Part shown: positions 16,093-23,738 of the stretch, one piece after another
Layout: each line of letters begins with the position of its first letter
Position numbering within the stretch: the first letter of the stretch is position 1
From: CAIKMD01 sp035552195
Lineage (GTDB): Bacteria; Pseudomonadota; Alphaproteobacteria; ATCC43930; CGMCC-115725
Assembly: GCA_035552195.1 (NCBI GenBank)
Contig: DASZLU010000034.1
Location: 42,945 to 106,944 of the forward strand
Length of the DNA: 64,000 bases
Direction: 5' to 3'
Made by a program: the position numbers and the translations under genes
The notes under the pieces: model-generated
What the model saw: only the letters and a program-made list of their open reading frames with translations
What the model was told of the DNA's origin: nothing
Databases searched by the model: none

Positions 16093-17946
16093 ATGACGGT
16101 TTCCACTGCTCCGACATTCGATGACGAGTTCGATTCGCTCAACCTTTGGAACGGCACGAGCGGTACGTGGGACACCACAGCGCAATTTGCGTCCACTTAC
16201 GGCAACGGCTACTCGCTGCCATCGAATGGCGAGCAAGAGTGGTACATCAATTCGAATTATGCGCCGACCTCTTCCGTACAGCCCTGGACCGTCAATAACG
16301 GCGTCCTGACACTATCGGCGGCGCCGGCGTCATCATCAATCTCGTCGCAGATCGATGGCTATCAATACACCTCCGGTCAGATCAACACCTCGCAATCGTT
16401 CAGCCAGACCTACGGCTACTTCGAGATGCGCGCGGAGCTGCCTGCGGGCCAAGGTACATGGCCCGCTTTTTGGCTGCTGCCGGAAAACGGTTCCTGGCCG
16501 CCCGAAATCGACGCAATGGAGATGCTCGGGAACAATCCCGCTACGTACTACACGAGCATCCATTCCGGCAGCGCGGCAAATGAGATCAATGCCGGCCAGG
16601 GCGATACGGTCGCCGACACGTCGAGCGGCTATCACACCTACGGTGTCGATTGGGAACCGGATCACATCACGTATTATTTCGACGGTCAGGAGGTTTATCA
16701 GACTGCGACGCCGGCGGACATGAACACACCAATGTACATGATCGCCAATCTCGCACTCGGCGGCCCGTGGGGCGGCAATGTCGACGGGACCACATCGTTT
16801 CCGGCGAACATGAATATCGACTGGATCCGTGCTTACGCATCGCTTCCGTCTTGGGTCGCCGACGGCTCCGATGGCGCCGATATCAATCACACCGGCTCGA
16901 GCACGACGGGCACGAGCGATGCGAGTAGCGCGGCTTCCTCAACCAGCGACGGGAGCACCAACACCGCGGCGTCAGACACATCGAGCGCCGGCGGCACGCA
17001 GACTGCGACCGCCGGCAACGGCGGCAACACGATCGCCTCTACCGATCATGTCTCGGCACTGATCGGCACCACCGGCAACGATACTTTCATCGCCGGCCAT
17101 GTCGCCGATACGATGACCGGCAACGGCGGCAGCGACACCTTCGTCTTCAATGTGCTGCCCTGGAATGCCGGCCACATCACCGATTTCAATCCGGCGACCG
17201 ACAAGCTCGATCTCTCCGGTGTTCTTCACGCCGTCGGCTATTCAGGCACGAACCCGGTCGCCGACGGCTATCTCGCGTTCGTCTCGGACGGCGCGGGCGA
17301 CACGCAAGTGATTATCAACGCGCACGATCCGTCCGATCCTTGGCCGACGTTGATCACCACGCTCGACCACGTCTCGCCCGACAGCATCACGCCCGCCGAT
17401 TACGGCTTCGGCAGCGGAAGCGACACGAGCTCGACCACGGCCCCCGGTTCGTCGACTGCCATCTCGGCGGCGGGTTACACGGTGCCGAGCAACGTCACCA
17501 CCGTCGCGCTGACGGGCTACAACGCGCAGACCGTCACCGCGAACAACGCGGGCGACACAATCACATCGAACGATGCCGGCTCGACCATCATCGGCGGCAC
17601 GGGCAACGACACGCTGATCGCGGGGCACAGCGCCGATATTCTGACGGGCGGTGGCGGCAACGACACTTTCGTGTTCAACGATCTGCCGTGGAACGCCGGC
17701 CACATCACGGATTTCAACCCGGCAACCGACGTGCTCAATCTCACCGGCATCTTCCAGACGATCGGCTATTGGGGCAGCAATCCGATTGCCGATGGCTATC
17801 TCAGCTTCGTCGCCGATAGTGCGGGCAATACGCAGGTCGTCGTCAATGCGCACGATCCTGCGAATCCGTGGCCGACAACGGTGACGACGCTGGATCACGT
17901 TTCGCCGTCGAGCATCACCAGCCACGACTATATATTCCAGGCCTAA
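16093..17946 (+). CDS. GH16 beta-glucanase with duplicated RTX modules (ExsH-like)
   Basis: 617 residues; the ATG at 16093 follows AGGGGGAAA, while the frame's upstream starts lack such a site. Residues 1-250 are a glycoside hydrolase family 16 domain with the catalytic motif EIDAMEM (nucleophile Glu138, Asp140, acid/base Glu143), TWPAFWLLPENGSWPP before it and NLALGGPWGGN after it. A Ser/Thr/Ala linker follows (about 258-320), then two RTX-type calcium-binding modules with GTTGNDTFIAGH and GGTGNDTLIAGH. There is no Sec signal. The RTX tail predicts type I secretion, as for rhizobial ExsH-type glycanases that trim beta-1,3/1,4 glucans or succinoglycan. No type I exporter genes are nearby. The substrate is inferred from family only. 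Confidence 0.9.
   Translation: MTVSTAPTFDDEFDSLNLWNGTSGTWDTTAQFASTYGNGYSLPSNGEQEWYINSNYAPTSSVQPWTVNNGVLTLSAAPASSSISSQIDGYQYTSGQINTSQSFSQTYGYFEMRAELPAGQGTWPAFWLLPENGSWPPEIDAMEMLGNNPATYYTSIHSGSAANEINAGQGDTVADTSSGYHTYGVDWEPDHITYYFDGQEVYQTATPADMNTPMYMIANLALGGPWGGNVDGTTSFPANMNIDWIRAYASLPSWVADGSDGADINHTGSSTTGTSDASSAASSTSDGSTNTAASDTSSAGGTQTATAGNGGNTIASTDHVSALIGTTGNDTFIAGHVADTMTGNGGSDTFVFNVLPWNAGHITDFNPATDKLDLSGVLHAVGYSGTNPVADGYLAFVSDGAGDTQVIINAHDPSDPWPTLITTLDHVSPDSITPADYGFGSGSDTSSTTAPGSSTAISAAGYTVPSNVTTVALTGYNAQTVTANNAGDTITSNDAGSTIIGGTGNDTLIAGHSADILTGGGGNDTFVFNDLPWNAGHITDFNPATDVLNLTGIFQTIGYWGSNPIADGYLSFVADSAGNTQVVVNAHDPANPWPTTVTTLDHVSPSSITSHDYIFQA
17062..17937 (+). repeat. Tandem duplication of an RTX module within the GH16 gene
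   Basis: Two units, 17062-17403 and 17590-17937, lie 528 bases (176 codons) apart. Both encode the same order of motifs: GNDTxIAGHxAD, TFVFNxLPWNAGHITDFNPA, an ADGYLxFV segment and TTLDHVSPxSIT. Divergence between copies is mostly conservative, so this is an old in-frame duplication, not a recent copy. Confidence 0.85.
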
Positions 17947-17968
17947 AGCGAAGCTCGAACAAGCCGAC

Positions 17969-17997
17969 AGCCCCAGGAGAAAATCCTGGGGCTTTTT
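17969..17997 (+). terminator. Rho-independent terminator of the GH16 gene
   Basis: AGCCCCAGGA-GAAAA-TCCTGGGGCT followed by TTTT on the plus strand, 23 bases after the stop codon. Confidence 0.85.
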
Positions 17998-18140
17998 ATG
18001 AATTGCCGACGATAGCCCCCAAAAGACCGTTCGATTTGCAGAGTGCCCGGCGACGGCTGCTTGCAAATCGGCAGCTCCCCGTAAGCCTTCGAGCAGCTTT
18101 ACCGCAGCAGCCACAGCGTAGCGCGAGCTATAAATCAAAA

Positions 18141-18163
18141 GAAAGCCCCGCCAAAGCGGGGCA
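18141..18163 (-). terminator. Rho-independent terminator of the glycine-rich envelope gene
   Basis: GCCCCGC-CAAA-GCGGGGC; on the minus strand the stem is followed by TTTCTTTT. It lies about 63 bases past the stop of the minus-strand gene at 18226. Confidence 0.75.
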
Positions 18164-18225
18164 AAGAGATAATAAGAGTTTTGTCTCGATCGGGGCGTAT
18201 ATGCCGCTCTTCGTCGGCGCCCGCG

Positions 18226-18519
18226 TCAAGGCGGCGGATACGCGTAGGCGGGCGGCGGGTATGACGGCGCCGGAGCCGCCGGCGGCGGATAGTAGCCCGG
18301 TGGCGGCGTTGTGCTTGCGGCACCGGCTGCACCACCGGTCGCGCCACCGATAATCGCGCCTGGTACGCAGCCGACGCCTAGCAACGGCGCCGTCGCCGCC
18401 GCACCAACGCCACAGCCTACGGCGGCGCCGCCGACAGCACCGCCCGTGGTATTGGCAGCGGGGTCCGGCGTACACGCGGCGCACATAAGCGCCAAAGCTG
18501 GAAAGAAGAAGCTTTTCAT
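18226..18519 (-). CDS. Small exported glycine-zipper, proline-tailed protein
   Basis: 97 residues starting at MKSFFFPALALMCAACTPDP; the ATG at 18519 has GGTGAGACC before it. A short hydrophobic signal ends in an MCAAC segment that could be a loose lipoprotein box, though the -3 residue is atypical. The middle is a glycine/alanine zipper (TTGGAVGGAAVGCGVGAAA and IIGGATGGAAGAA). The tail is proline/tyrosine-rich (PPPGYYPPPAAPAPSYPPP). It is probably an outer-membrane or periplasmic structural protein of the glycine-zipper lipoprotein type. Function is unknown. It has its own terminator and stands alone. Confidence 0.75.
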   Translation of the reverse strand: MKSFFFPALALMCAACTPDPAANTTGGAVGGAAVGCGVGAAATAPLLGVGCVPGAIIGGATGGAAGAASTTPPPGYYPPPAAPAPSYPPPAYAYPPP

Positions 18520-18704
18520 GGTCTCACCATATGTCATGGAAGGGTTGATGCCCGAAAAGCCCGGCTAAAGCGGAACTAAAGCATCACCTTGGGGACAGCC
18601 TCGCTGCTGAGCGAGACACAGACTCAACACGACCGCCGATCAGGCGTTGCGATCTTCAGCTTGGCCCTTTGCGCATCCAACATAGCCCACAAAGCATCAA
18701 TGCG

Positions 18705-18732
18705 AAAAAGCCCGCACAACAAGCGGGCTCTT
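18705..18732 (-). terminator. Rho-independent terminator of the MFS exporter gene
   Basis: GCCCGC-6 base loop-GCGGGC with TTTTT on the minus strand immediately after the stem, about 30 bases past the exporter stop at 18760. Confidence 0.8.
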
Positions 18733-18759
18733 TGCGTTACTTCGGAACCAGGCCCCGCT

Positions 18760-19971
18760 CTATTTGAGCGCGTGCGCGCTGCCGTTCTCGATATTCGGCA
18801 GGAAGGCGGTCAGCATTCCGACGATCGGAAGGAACGAGACCATGCGATAGACGAACTCGATGCTGGTCCAATCCGCGATCGCACCGAGCACAGCGGCGCC
18901 GACGCCCGCGACACCGAAGGCGAAGCCGAAGAAAAGACCCGACACCATGCCGACGCGGCCCGGCATCAGCTCTTGCGCGTAGACGACGATTGCCGAGAAC
19001 GCCGACGAGATGACGAGGCCGATAATCACGGTGAGCGCGATCGTCGCCTCGAGCCCGACATAAGGCAACACCAAGGTGAACGGCACGACGCCGAGGATCG
19101 ACGCCCAGATCACCTTCTTGCGGCCGATGCGATCGCCGATTGGGCCGCCGATGATGGTTCCCGCCGCCGACGCGGCGAGGAAGACGAAGAGATAGATCTG
19201 CGCCGTCTGCGTCGCGAGGTGGAACCGATCCATCAGATAGAAAGTGTAGTAGCTGGTAAGGCTGGCGAGATAAAAGAACTTCGAGAAGATCAGCACCATC
19301 AGAACGGTGATCGCCCAACCGACCTGTTTGCCGGTGAGATCCGGATGTCCGAGCGCGACCTTGCGCGAGACCGGCCGCGCGTGGCCGTTGTTTTTGTACC
19401 ATTGGCCGAGCATCGTCAGGATCGCCATGCCCGCGAGCGCGGCGAGCGCCAGCCATGCGAGGCTGCTCTGGCCATGCGGCAGGACGAAGAACGCGGCGAG
19501 CAACGGGCCGAGCGCGCTGCCGAAGTTACCGCCGACCTGGAACAGCGACTGCGCCAACCCATGCGCGCCGCCCGACGAAAGCCGCGCGATACGCGAGGCT
19601 TCGGGATGGAAGATGGACGAGCCGATACCGAGCAGCGCCGCGCCGGCGAGCAGTGCGCTATAGCTCGGCGCAAAGGCAACGGAGAGCATGCCGACGAAGG
19701 TGCAGCCCATCCCCATCGGCAGCGAATAGGGCTGCGGACGGCGGTCGGTAAACAGGCCGACGACCGGTTGCAGCAGCGACGCGGTGACTTGATAGGTCAA
19801 GGTCAGCAGGCCGATCTGGGTGAAGCTGAGGTCGAAGCCGCCTTTGAGGATTGGATAGATCGCCGGCAGCAACGACTGCAGCATGTCGTTGAGCGTGTGA
19901 CAGAAGCTGATCGCGCCCAGAACCGAATAGGTCGTGTTGTTCTTGGACGGGGTGATAACGGCTTGAACCAC
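18760..19971 (-). CDS. fsr: MFS exporter, fosmidomycin-resistance (Fsr) type
   Basis: About 403 residues with twelve membrane segments. The sequence tracks E. coli Fsr along its length: YSVLGAISFCHTLNDMLQSL, GIGSSIFHPEASRIAR, FQVGGNFGSALGPLLAA, FSKFFYLASLTSYYTFYLM, GTIIGGPIGDRIGRKKVIW and YAQELMPGRVGMVSGLFFGF. It is a proton-driven exporter in the inner membrane; relatives export fosmidomycin and other small molecules, and the native substrate is unknown. The start is uncertain: a GTG at 19971 gives a protein of normal length, and a TTG at 20013 would add 14 residues. It stands alone, with a terminator after it. Confidence 0.9.
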   Translation of the reverse strand: MVQAVITPSKNNTTYSVLGAISFCHTLNDMLQSLLPAIYPILKGGFDLSFTQIGLLTLTYQVTASLLQPVVGLFTDRRPQPYSLPMGMGCTFVGMLSVAFAPSYSALLAGAALLGIGSSIFHPEASRIARLSSGGAHGLAQSLFQVGGNFGSALGPLLAAFFVLPHGQSSLAWLALAALAGMAILTMLGQWYKNNGHARPVSRKVALGHPDLTGKQVGWAITVLMVLIFSKFFYLASLTSYYTFYLMDRFHLATQTAQIYLFVFLAASAAGTIIGGPIGDRIGRKKVIWASILGVVPFTLVLPYVGLEATIALTVIIGLVISSAFSAIVVYAQELMPGRVGMVSGLFFGFAFGVAGVGAAVLGAIADWTSIEFVYRMVSFLPIVGMLTAFLPNIENGSAHALK

Positions 19972-20198
19972 GGGAGACCCTTTTTGTCGCCGGCCGGACC
20001 ACAATCCAGCCAAGCTTTCTCATGAATTCGTAACGGCGTGTGAGACCTTGCCCCCGCTGGTCTCATCGACGCGCGGTTTATATCATTTCCCGCCATGTTG
20101 CGGCGCGTCATTCGTGGGGCGCAGCGTTTCCTTGACTGCATGGCTAAAGCCGCGCACATGTTTAAGAGCGCGAAGGAACGCGAAGGAAAAGGTGCGAG

Positions 20199-20663
20199 AT
20201 GGCGGATTCTCACGATTGGAAGAACAACGGCGTCAAGGTTGTCCCCGGCGATCAGCTCGAGCTCAACACCGCGCAGACGCCCGGCATGGAACGCGCCGTG
20301 GCCATCAATCTGGCGCGTACCGGCGCCCAGAAATTATGGGCGGGCACCGTCAAAATCCACGCCAACGCCAAGACCGGCGCCCATCATCATGGTGCGCTCG
20401 AAAGCGTGATCTTCATCCTCCGCGGCCGCGCCCGCATGCGGTGGGGCAACAACCTCGAATACACAGCCGAAGCGGGGCCGGGCGATTTCATCTTCGTGCC
20501 GCCTTACGTGCCGCACCAGGAAATCAACGCCTCGACCAGCGAGCCGCTCGAATGCGTTCTGGTGCGCAGCGACAACGAAGCGGTTGTCGTCAACCTCGAT
20601 ATCGAACCGGTCGAGGCGCCCGAGAATGTGCCGTGGATCGATCCGATCCATCGTCACGACTAG
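20199..20663 (+). CDS. Cupin-domain protein
   Basis: 154 residues from the ATG at 20199. A single double-stranded beta-helix domain carries the two cupin motifs: GAHHHGALESVIFILRG (His cluster, Glu) around residues 61-77 and PGDFIFVPPYVPHQEIN around 94-110. The metal ligands expected for a cupin (three His, one Glu) are all present. Cupins of this size include metal-dependent dioxygenases, isomerases and sugar-binding proteins; no substrate can be assigned. It is convergent with the HpxZ-like gene (9-base gap), so it may belong to the same pathway on an opposite transcript. Confidence 0.85.
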   Translation: MADSHDWKNNGVKVVPGDQLELNTAQTPGMERAVAINLARTGAQKLWAGTVKIHANAKTGAHHHGALESVIFILRGRARMRWGNNLEYTAEAGPGDFIFVPPYVPHQEINASTSEPLECVLVRSDNEAVVVNLDIEPVEAPENVPWIDPIHRHD

Positions 20664-20672
20664 CTGAGAATA

Positions 20673-21065
20673 TTACGACGGATCGTCGATCGTGCTGACA
20701 TGCGCCGCGACGATCCGCCAACCCTGCGGAAAGCGTACCCAGCTCTGCATCGTGCGGCCGACTTTCTTGGCATTCGGGCGGCGCGATAGAGTCGCGACGG
20801 TCGCGAAGTCCTTGCCATACGTGGTGATGACGGTGCGGTCGCGCCGCGAGTCAACCGGCGGCACCGCTCCTGCCCGATAGGCGCTGATCGCGGCATAGCC
20901 ATAGAGATTCTCGGCATTGCCGAAACGCACCGTGGTCGGGCTGTCGAAGAAATAGCGGTTGAGCGCGGCGACGTCGTTGGCGCGCAGCGCCTCGTCATAG
21001 CCGGCGAATTCGGCCTCGATTTCTTTGACGACGCTCGGATCGTTCAGCGTGGGTGACTCAGCCAT
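20673..21065 (-). CDS. AtzH/HpxZ-like (DUF3225, NTF2-fold) protein
   Basis: 130 residues. The start used is the ATG at 21065 (MAESPTLNDPSVVKEIEAEF); one two codons upstream is also possible. Recognisable parts are YDEALRANDVAALNRYFFDS, RFGNAENLYGYAAISAYRAG, VITTYGKDFATVATL and the C-terminal GRTMQSWVRFPQGWRIVAAH, which match the AtzH-like/HpxZ family. Members sit beside amidases of oxalurate or s-triazine breakdown and are NTF2-fold proteins of uncertain catalytic role. Here it is the last gene of an operon with a TRAP binding protein and a bicupin, and no amidase is adjacent, so the pathway is not settled. Confidence 0.8.
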   Translation of the reverse strand: MAESPTLNDPSVVKEIEAEFAGYDEALRANDVAALNRYFFDSPTTVRFGNAENLYGYAAISAYRAGAVPPVDSRRDRTVITTYGKDFATVATLSRRPNAKKVGRTMQSWVRFPQGWRIVAAHVSTIDDPS

Positions 21066-21079
21066 CGCCAATGCTCTTC

Positions 21080-22129
21080 CTACGGTTCAGCATGGGAAGC
21101 GGCGAGCTCCTTGCGATAAGCCGCCAGCACCTGAGCGCCGTTGGGCGTGCTCTTTTCCCAAGCGGCGATCACCGGCTCGATTTGTTTCGTCCATAGTGCG
21201 CGCTGGTCGTCGCTGAGCGACTCGATGGTCTGGCCCTTCATCTGCCGGATCTGGGCGATGGAGTTTTGCGTCGTCCGATTCACCACCCTGCCGAACCAAT
21301 CCGTGAGGAAGGTGCCACTATCGGCGTCGATCACGCGTTTCGCTTCGGGCGAAAGCCTGGCATAGGTCGCGTTGTTCATGATGATCACCGCCTCGATCGC
21401 ACCGAACGAATCGAGCACATGGTATTTGACCACGTCGGTCAGCTTGTAGCCGGTAACGACACCGGGCCAACCGAGCGTCACACCTTGGATCGTGCCGTGC
21501 TGCAGCGCTTCATAGACTTGGTCGAGCGGCAGCGAGATCGGCACGCCGCCCAAGGCTTCGAGGGTCTGCCCGGCGAGGCGATCCTGAATGCTGATCTTCA
21601 ATCCCTTCATGTCGGCGAGCGTCTTGACGGGCCGCACCGTATGAAACGAGAGGCCCGGATAAATGCCGAAGCCCAGCGGCCTCACCTTTTTCCATTCGTC
21701 GCCGATGACGCCCGACTCATAGAGACGCTGCATCGCGAGACTGGCGTTGCGTGAGTCGCTGGCAACGCCGGGCAAGGTGGCAACCAAGCTTTGCGGGAAC
21801 AGCGAGGACACCGGACCGAGGACGCAGAAAGCGATATCGGCGACGCCGTCGGCCACGCGGTCGAGCGTGCTGCGCATGTCGATCAGCGTGCCGCCGGCGA
21901 AGACCTGTATGCGGAAGAGGCCGTTCGCGTCGCTGTTGACCTTGCTCGTCCATCCCTCGATCAGATCGTGATACTGATCGGTGATCGGCGGATTGGGATA
22001 GCCGTAGCGCAGCAAGGCTGGCGACGCTTCGTCCGCGCGAACGATCGCGGACGAGATCGTGAGCGCTGCCGCGATGGCGACAACCGGCAGGATGCCGCGT
22101 CTTCTCGTTCTGCCGCCGCGAGCCAACAT
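21080..22129 (-). CDS. TRAP transporter substrate-binding protein (DctP family)
   Basis: About 349 residues; ATG at 22129, just after the bicupin stop. An Arg-rich N-terminus leads into a hydrophobic signal (GILPVVAIAAALTISSAIVRADE), so it is periplasmic. DctP-type features are YPNPPITDQYHDLIEGWTSKV, QVFAGGTLIDMRSTLDRVADG, LKISIQDRLAGQTLEALGGV (containing the conserved ligand-binding Arg region) and VYEALQHGTIQGVTLGW. Family members deliver carboxylates and related solutes to DctQM membrane proteins, but no DctQ or DctM gene is in the window. It lies between the bicupin and the HpxZ-like gene, suggesting it captures the substrate that those proteins act on. Confidence 0.9.
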   Translation of the reverse strand: MLARGGRTRRRGILPVVAIAAALTISSAIVRADEASPALLRYGYPNPPITDQYHDLIEGWTSKVNSDANGLFRIQVFAGGTLIDMRSTLDRVADGVADIAFCVLGPVSSLFPQSLVATLPGVASDSRNASLAMQRLYESGVIGDEWKKVRPLGFGIYPGLSFHTVRPVKTLADMKGLKISIQDRLAGQTLEALGGVPISLPLDQVYEALQHGTIQGVTLGWPGVVTGYKLTDVVKYHVLDSFGAIEAVIIMNNATYARLSPEAKRVIDADSGTFLTDWFGRVVNRTTQNSIAQIRQMKGQTIESLSDDQRALWTKQIEPVIAAWEKSTPNGAQVLAAYRKELAASHAEP

Positions 22130-22136
22130 CACCTCG

Positions 22137-23048
22137 TTACTCCGCTGCAGCGGTTTCGCGGGCGCGCTGCGCTTCCGTATCGGCGACCAGCAGCAGTTCG
22201 ATCACGAAGAACGTGCCGCCCGTATCGGTCGCGATCTCGCCGACATCGGCGCCGGGCTGGATGAACATATAAGTGCCTTCGTCGGTCGTCGTGCCACCCT
22301 TCCAGCTTTTGCCGCTATAGTGGATCGAGCCTTCGATCAGGTAACGGATCTCGGCATCGTCTTCGCGCCGCGCCGGAATCTTGGCGCCGGGCTGCATGCG
22401 CGTGAAGCGGATGCCCGAACCGCCGAAAGCGCCGACATGTTTGTGCTCGACACCCGCGAGCTTGCGGTCGGCGATCCAGGGATGCGCGTCCGGCTTCATG
22501 AGAATCGGCGTCTCGAAGCGACCTTTGGGAAATTCGAGGCGTTTGCCGGCGACATATTCGCTGCAGGCAAGGTGACTGTCGCGGTTGACCTTACGGCCAT
22601 CCGGCAGAACGCGCGTGCAGACGCCCCCATCGAACGTTGCGCCCTCGGCCGAGAGCGCCTTGCGCGCATCGTGGAGCTCTTTATGCGTCAGATAGGGAAT
22701 GCCGCTGAGGCCCTGGAACTGCAGACCGAGCCCGGTGCATTCCTCTTCCTGAAGCTGCGGCCCGTAGTAAACGCCTTCGGGGTAGAAACCGACTTCGCCG
22801 ACATCGAGGAATCCGTCCTTGATCTGGCGCTTGCCCGTGAAGTTGTAGCGGTATTGATCGAAAATGTGTGTGTGGCGTGGGGTCCCGTAGCCCTTGTCGT
22901 AACGCCGCCAACTGAGCTCGAGCTTCACGCCGGGAACACCGGTATCGAGGGGAAAGCGCTTGCTCGCCGCGCTGCCTTCGCGGCCGACGCCGGGCGAGAC
23001 CCTGAGCGGAAGATCGGCAATACTGACAATCGTCACGGTACGCGTCAT
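22137..23048 (-). CDS. Bicupin protein of unknown substrate
   Basis: 303 residues. The ATG at 23048 has GTGGAGGGAAG upstream, which decides the start against a 10-codon longer frame. Two cupin halves are visible. The first runs about 40-130 with TPRHTHIFDQYRYNFTGKRQ and VGEVGFYPEGVYYGPQ. The second runs about 195-285 with HKHVGAFGGSGIRFTRMQPG, a DAEIRYLIEGSIHYSG segment and YMFIQPGADVGEI. Metal-binding His and Glu are clearer in the first half. It is the first gene of an operon with the TRAP binding protein and the HpxZ-like protein. It could be a dioxygenase, hydrolase or isomerase; the sequence does not tell. Confidence 0.8.
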   Translation of the reverse strand: MTRTVTIVSIADLPLRVSPGVGREGSAASKRFPLDTGVPGVKLELSWRRYDKGYGTPRHTHIFDQYRYNFTGKRQIKDGFLDVGEVGFYPEGVYYGPQLQEEECTGLGLQFQGLSGIPYLTHKELHDARKALSAEGATFDGGVCTRVLPDGRKVNRDSHLACSEYVAGKRLEFPKGRFETPILMKPDAHPWIADRKLAGVEHKHVGAFGGSGIRFTRMQPGAKIPARREDDAEIRYLIEGSIHYSGKSWKGGTTTDEGTYMFIQPGADVGEIATDTGGTFFVIELLLVADTEAQRARETAAAE

Positions 23049-23253
23049 GGGTATCTTCCCTCCACAAAGCTTTGCCAACGTTTTGTGTGCATTATACGGC
23101 TGAATTGACGTCGTAATTTACACCTCGAACGCTCGATCGCAACAGCCGCCGTCTCCGAACGCCATCACGGCAAGCCAAGATGCTTGCGGCGCGCTGCGCG
23201 CTTTCCGATACCGTACGGGCCAAAGCAACGGATTTCGTGGAGTGAGCGATCGA

Positions 23254-23688
23254 ATGAGAGTTTTGCTGTTCCTTGCCTGTCTCCTGCTCTCCACCGCCGC
23301 GCAGGCTGAGCACGTCAAGATCGGTATTCTCAAAACCACATCGTCGGGGCCGATCTTTATCGCCAGCGCGAAAGGCTATTTCGCCTCCGAGGGGCTGGAG
23401 GATGGTTCGTCACCTTCGAATCGGCACAGCCGATCGCCGTCGCTGCAGCGTCGGGCGCGATCGACTTCGGCAATGCCGGTTTTTACCGGCGGTTTCTACG
23501 GGCTCGCGAGCGACGGCGCCTTGCGCATCATCAGCGGCGGCGCGAGCGAGATTCCGAGCTATCACAACCAGGCGTTCCTCGCGTCCAACAAAGCCTGGGC
23601 CGCGGGGCTTCACTCGCTCAAGGACATGCCGGGCCATAGCTTCGCAGTATCGCAGATCGGCTCGCCGCCGCATTACAAGAGCAAGTAA
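23254..23688 (+). pseudogene. Decayed NitT/TauT-type ABC binding protein
   Basis: The ATG at 23254 begins a signal peptide (LLFLACLLLSTAAQAEHVKI) and the start of a binding protein (GPIFIASAKGYFASEGLE). From about 23396 to 23485 the family sequence lies in another frame (WFVTFESAQPIAVAAASGAI), then returns to the first frame at GGFYGLASDGALRIISGGAS. The gene ends at IGSPPHYKSK, where the intact relative at 44225-45238 reads VGSTYHYTLG and continues for about 190 more residues. So it carries two compensating indels and has lost its C-terminal half. It is probably a dead copy of a gene like the one at 44225. Confidence 0.8.
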
Positions 23689-23738
23689 CAAAGCGAGCCG
23701 TCGCCCGTACGCCAAGTCGGCTAGACGTGAGCGCGGAT

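Noticed and set aside
17062..17937. Repeats considered as a CRISPR or minisatellite
   Set aside because: There are only two long units, both in frame, encoding RTX modules; no short regular repeats with spacers.
18589..20025. A 478-codon plus-strand open frame rich in Arg and Asp
   Set aside because: Antisense to the Fsr-type exporter, which matches a known transporter along its whole length.
20673..21065. Assignment as a true oxalurate-pathway HpxZ
   Set aside because: Family resemblance is fair, but no amidase, transcarbamoylase or allantoin gene is adjacent, so only the family and not the pathway is claimed.
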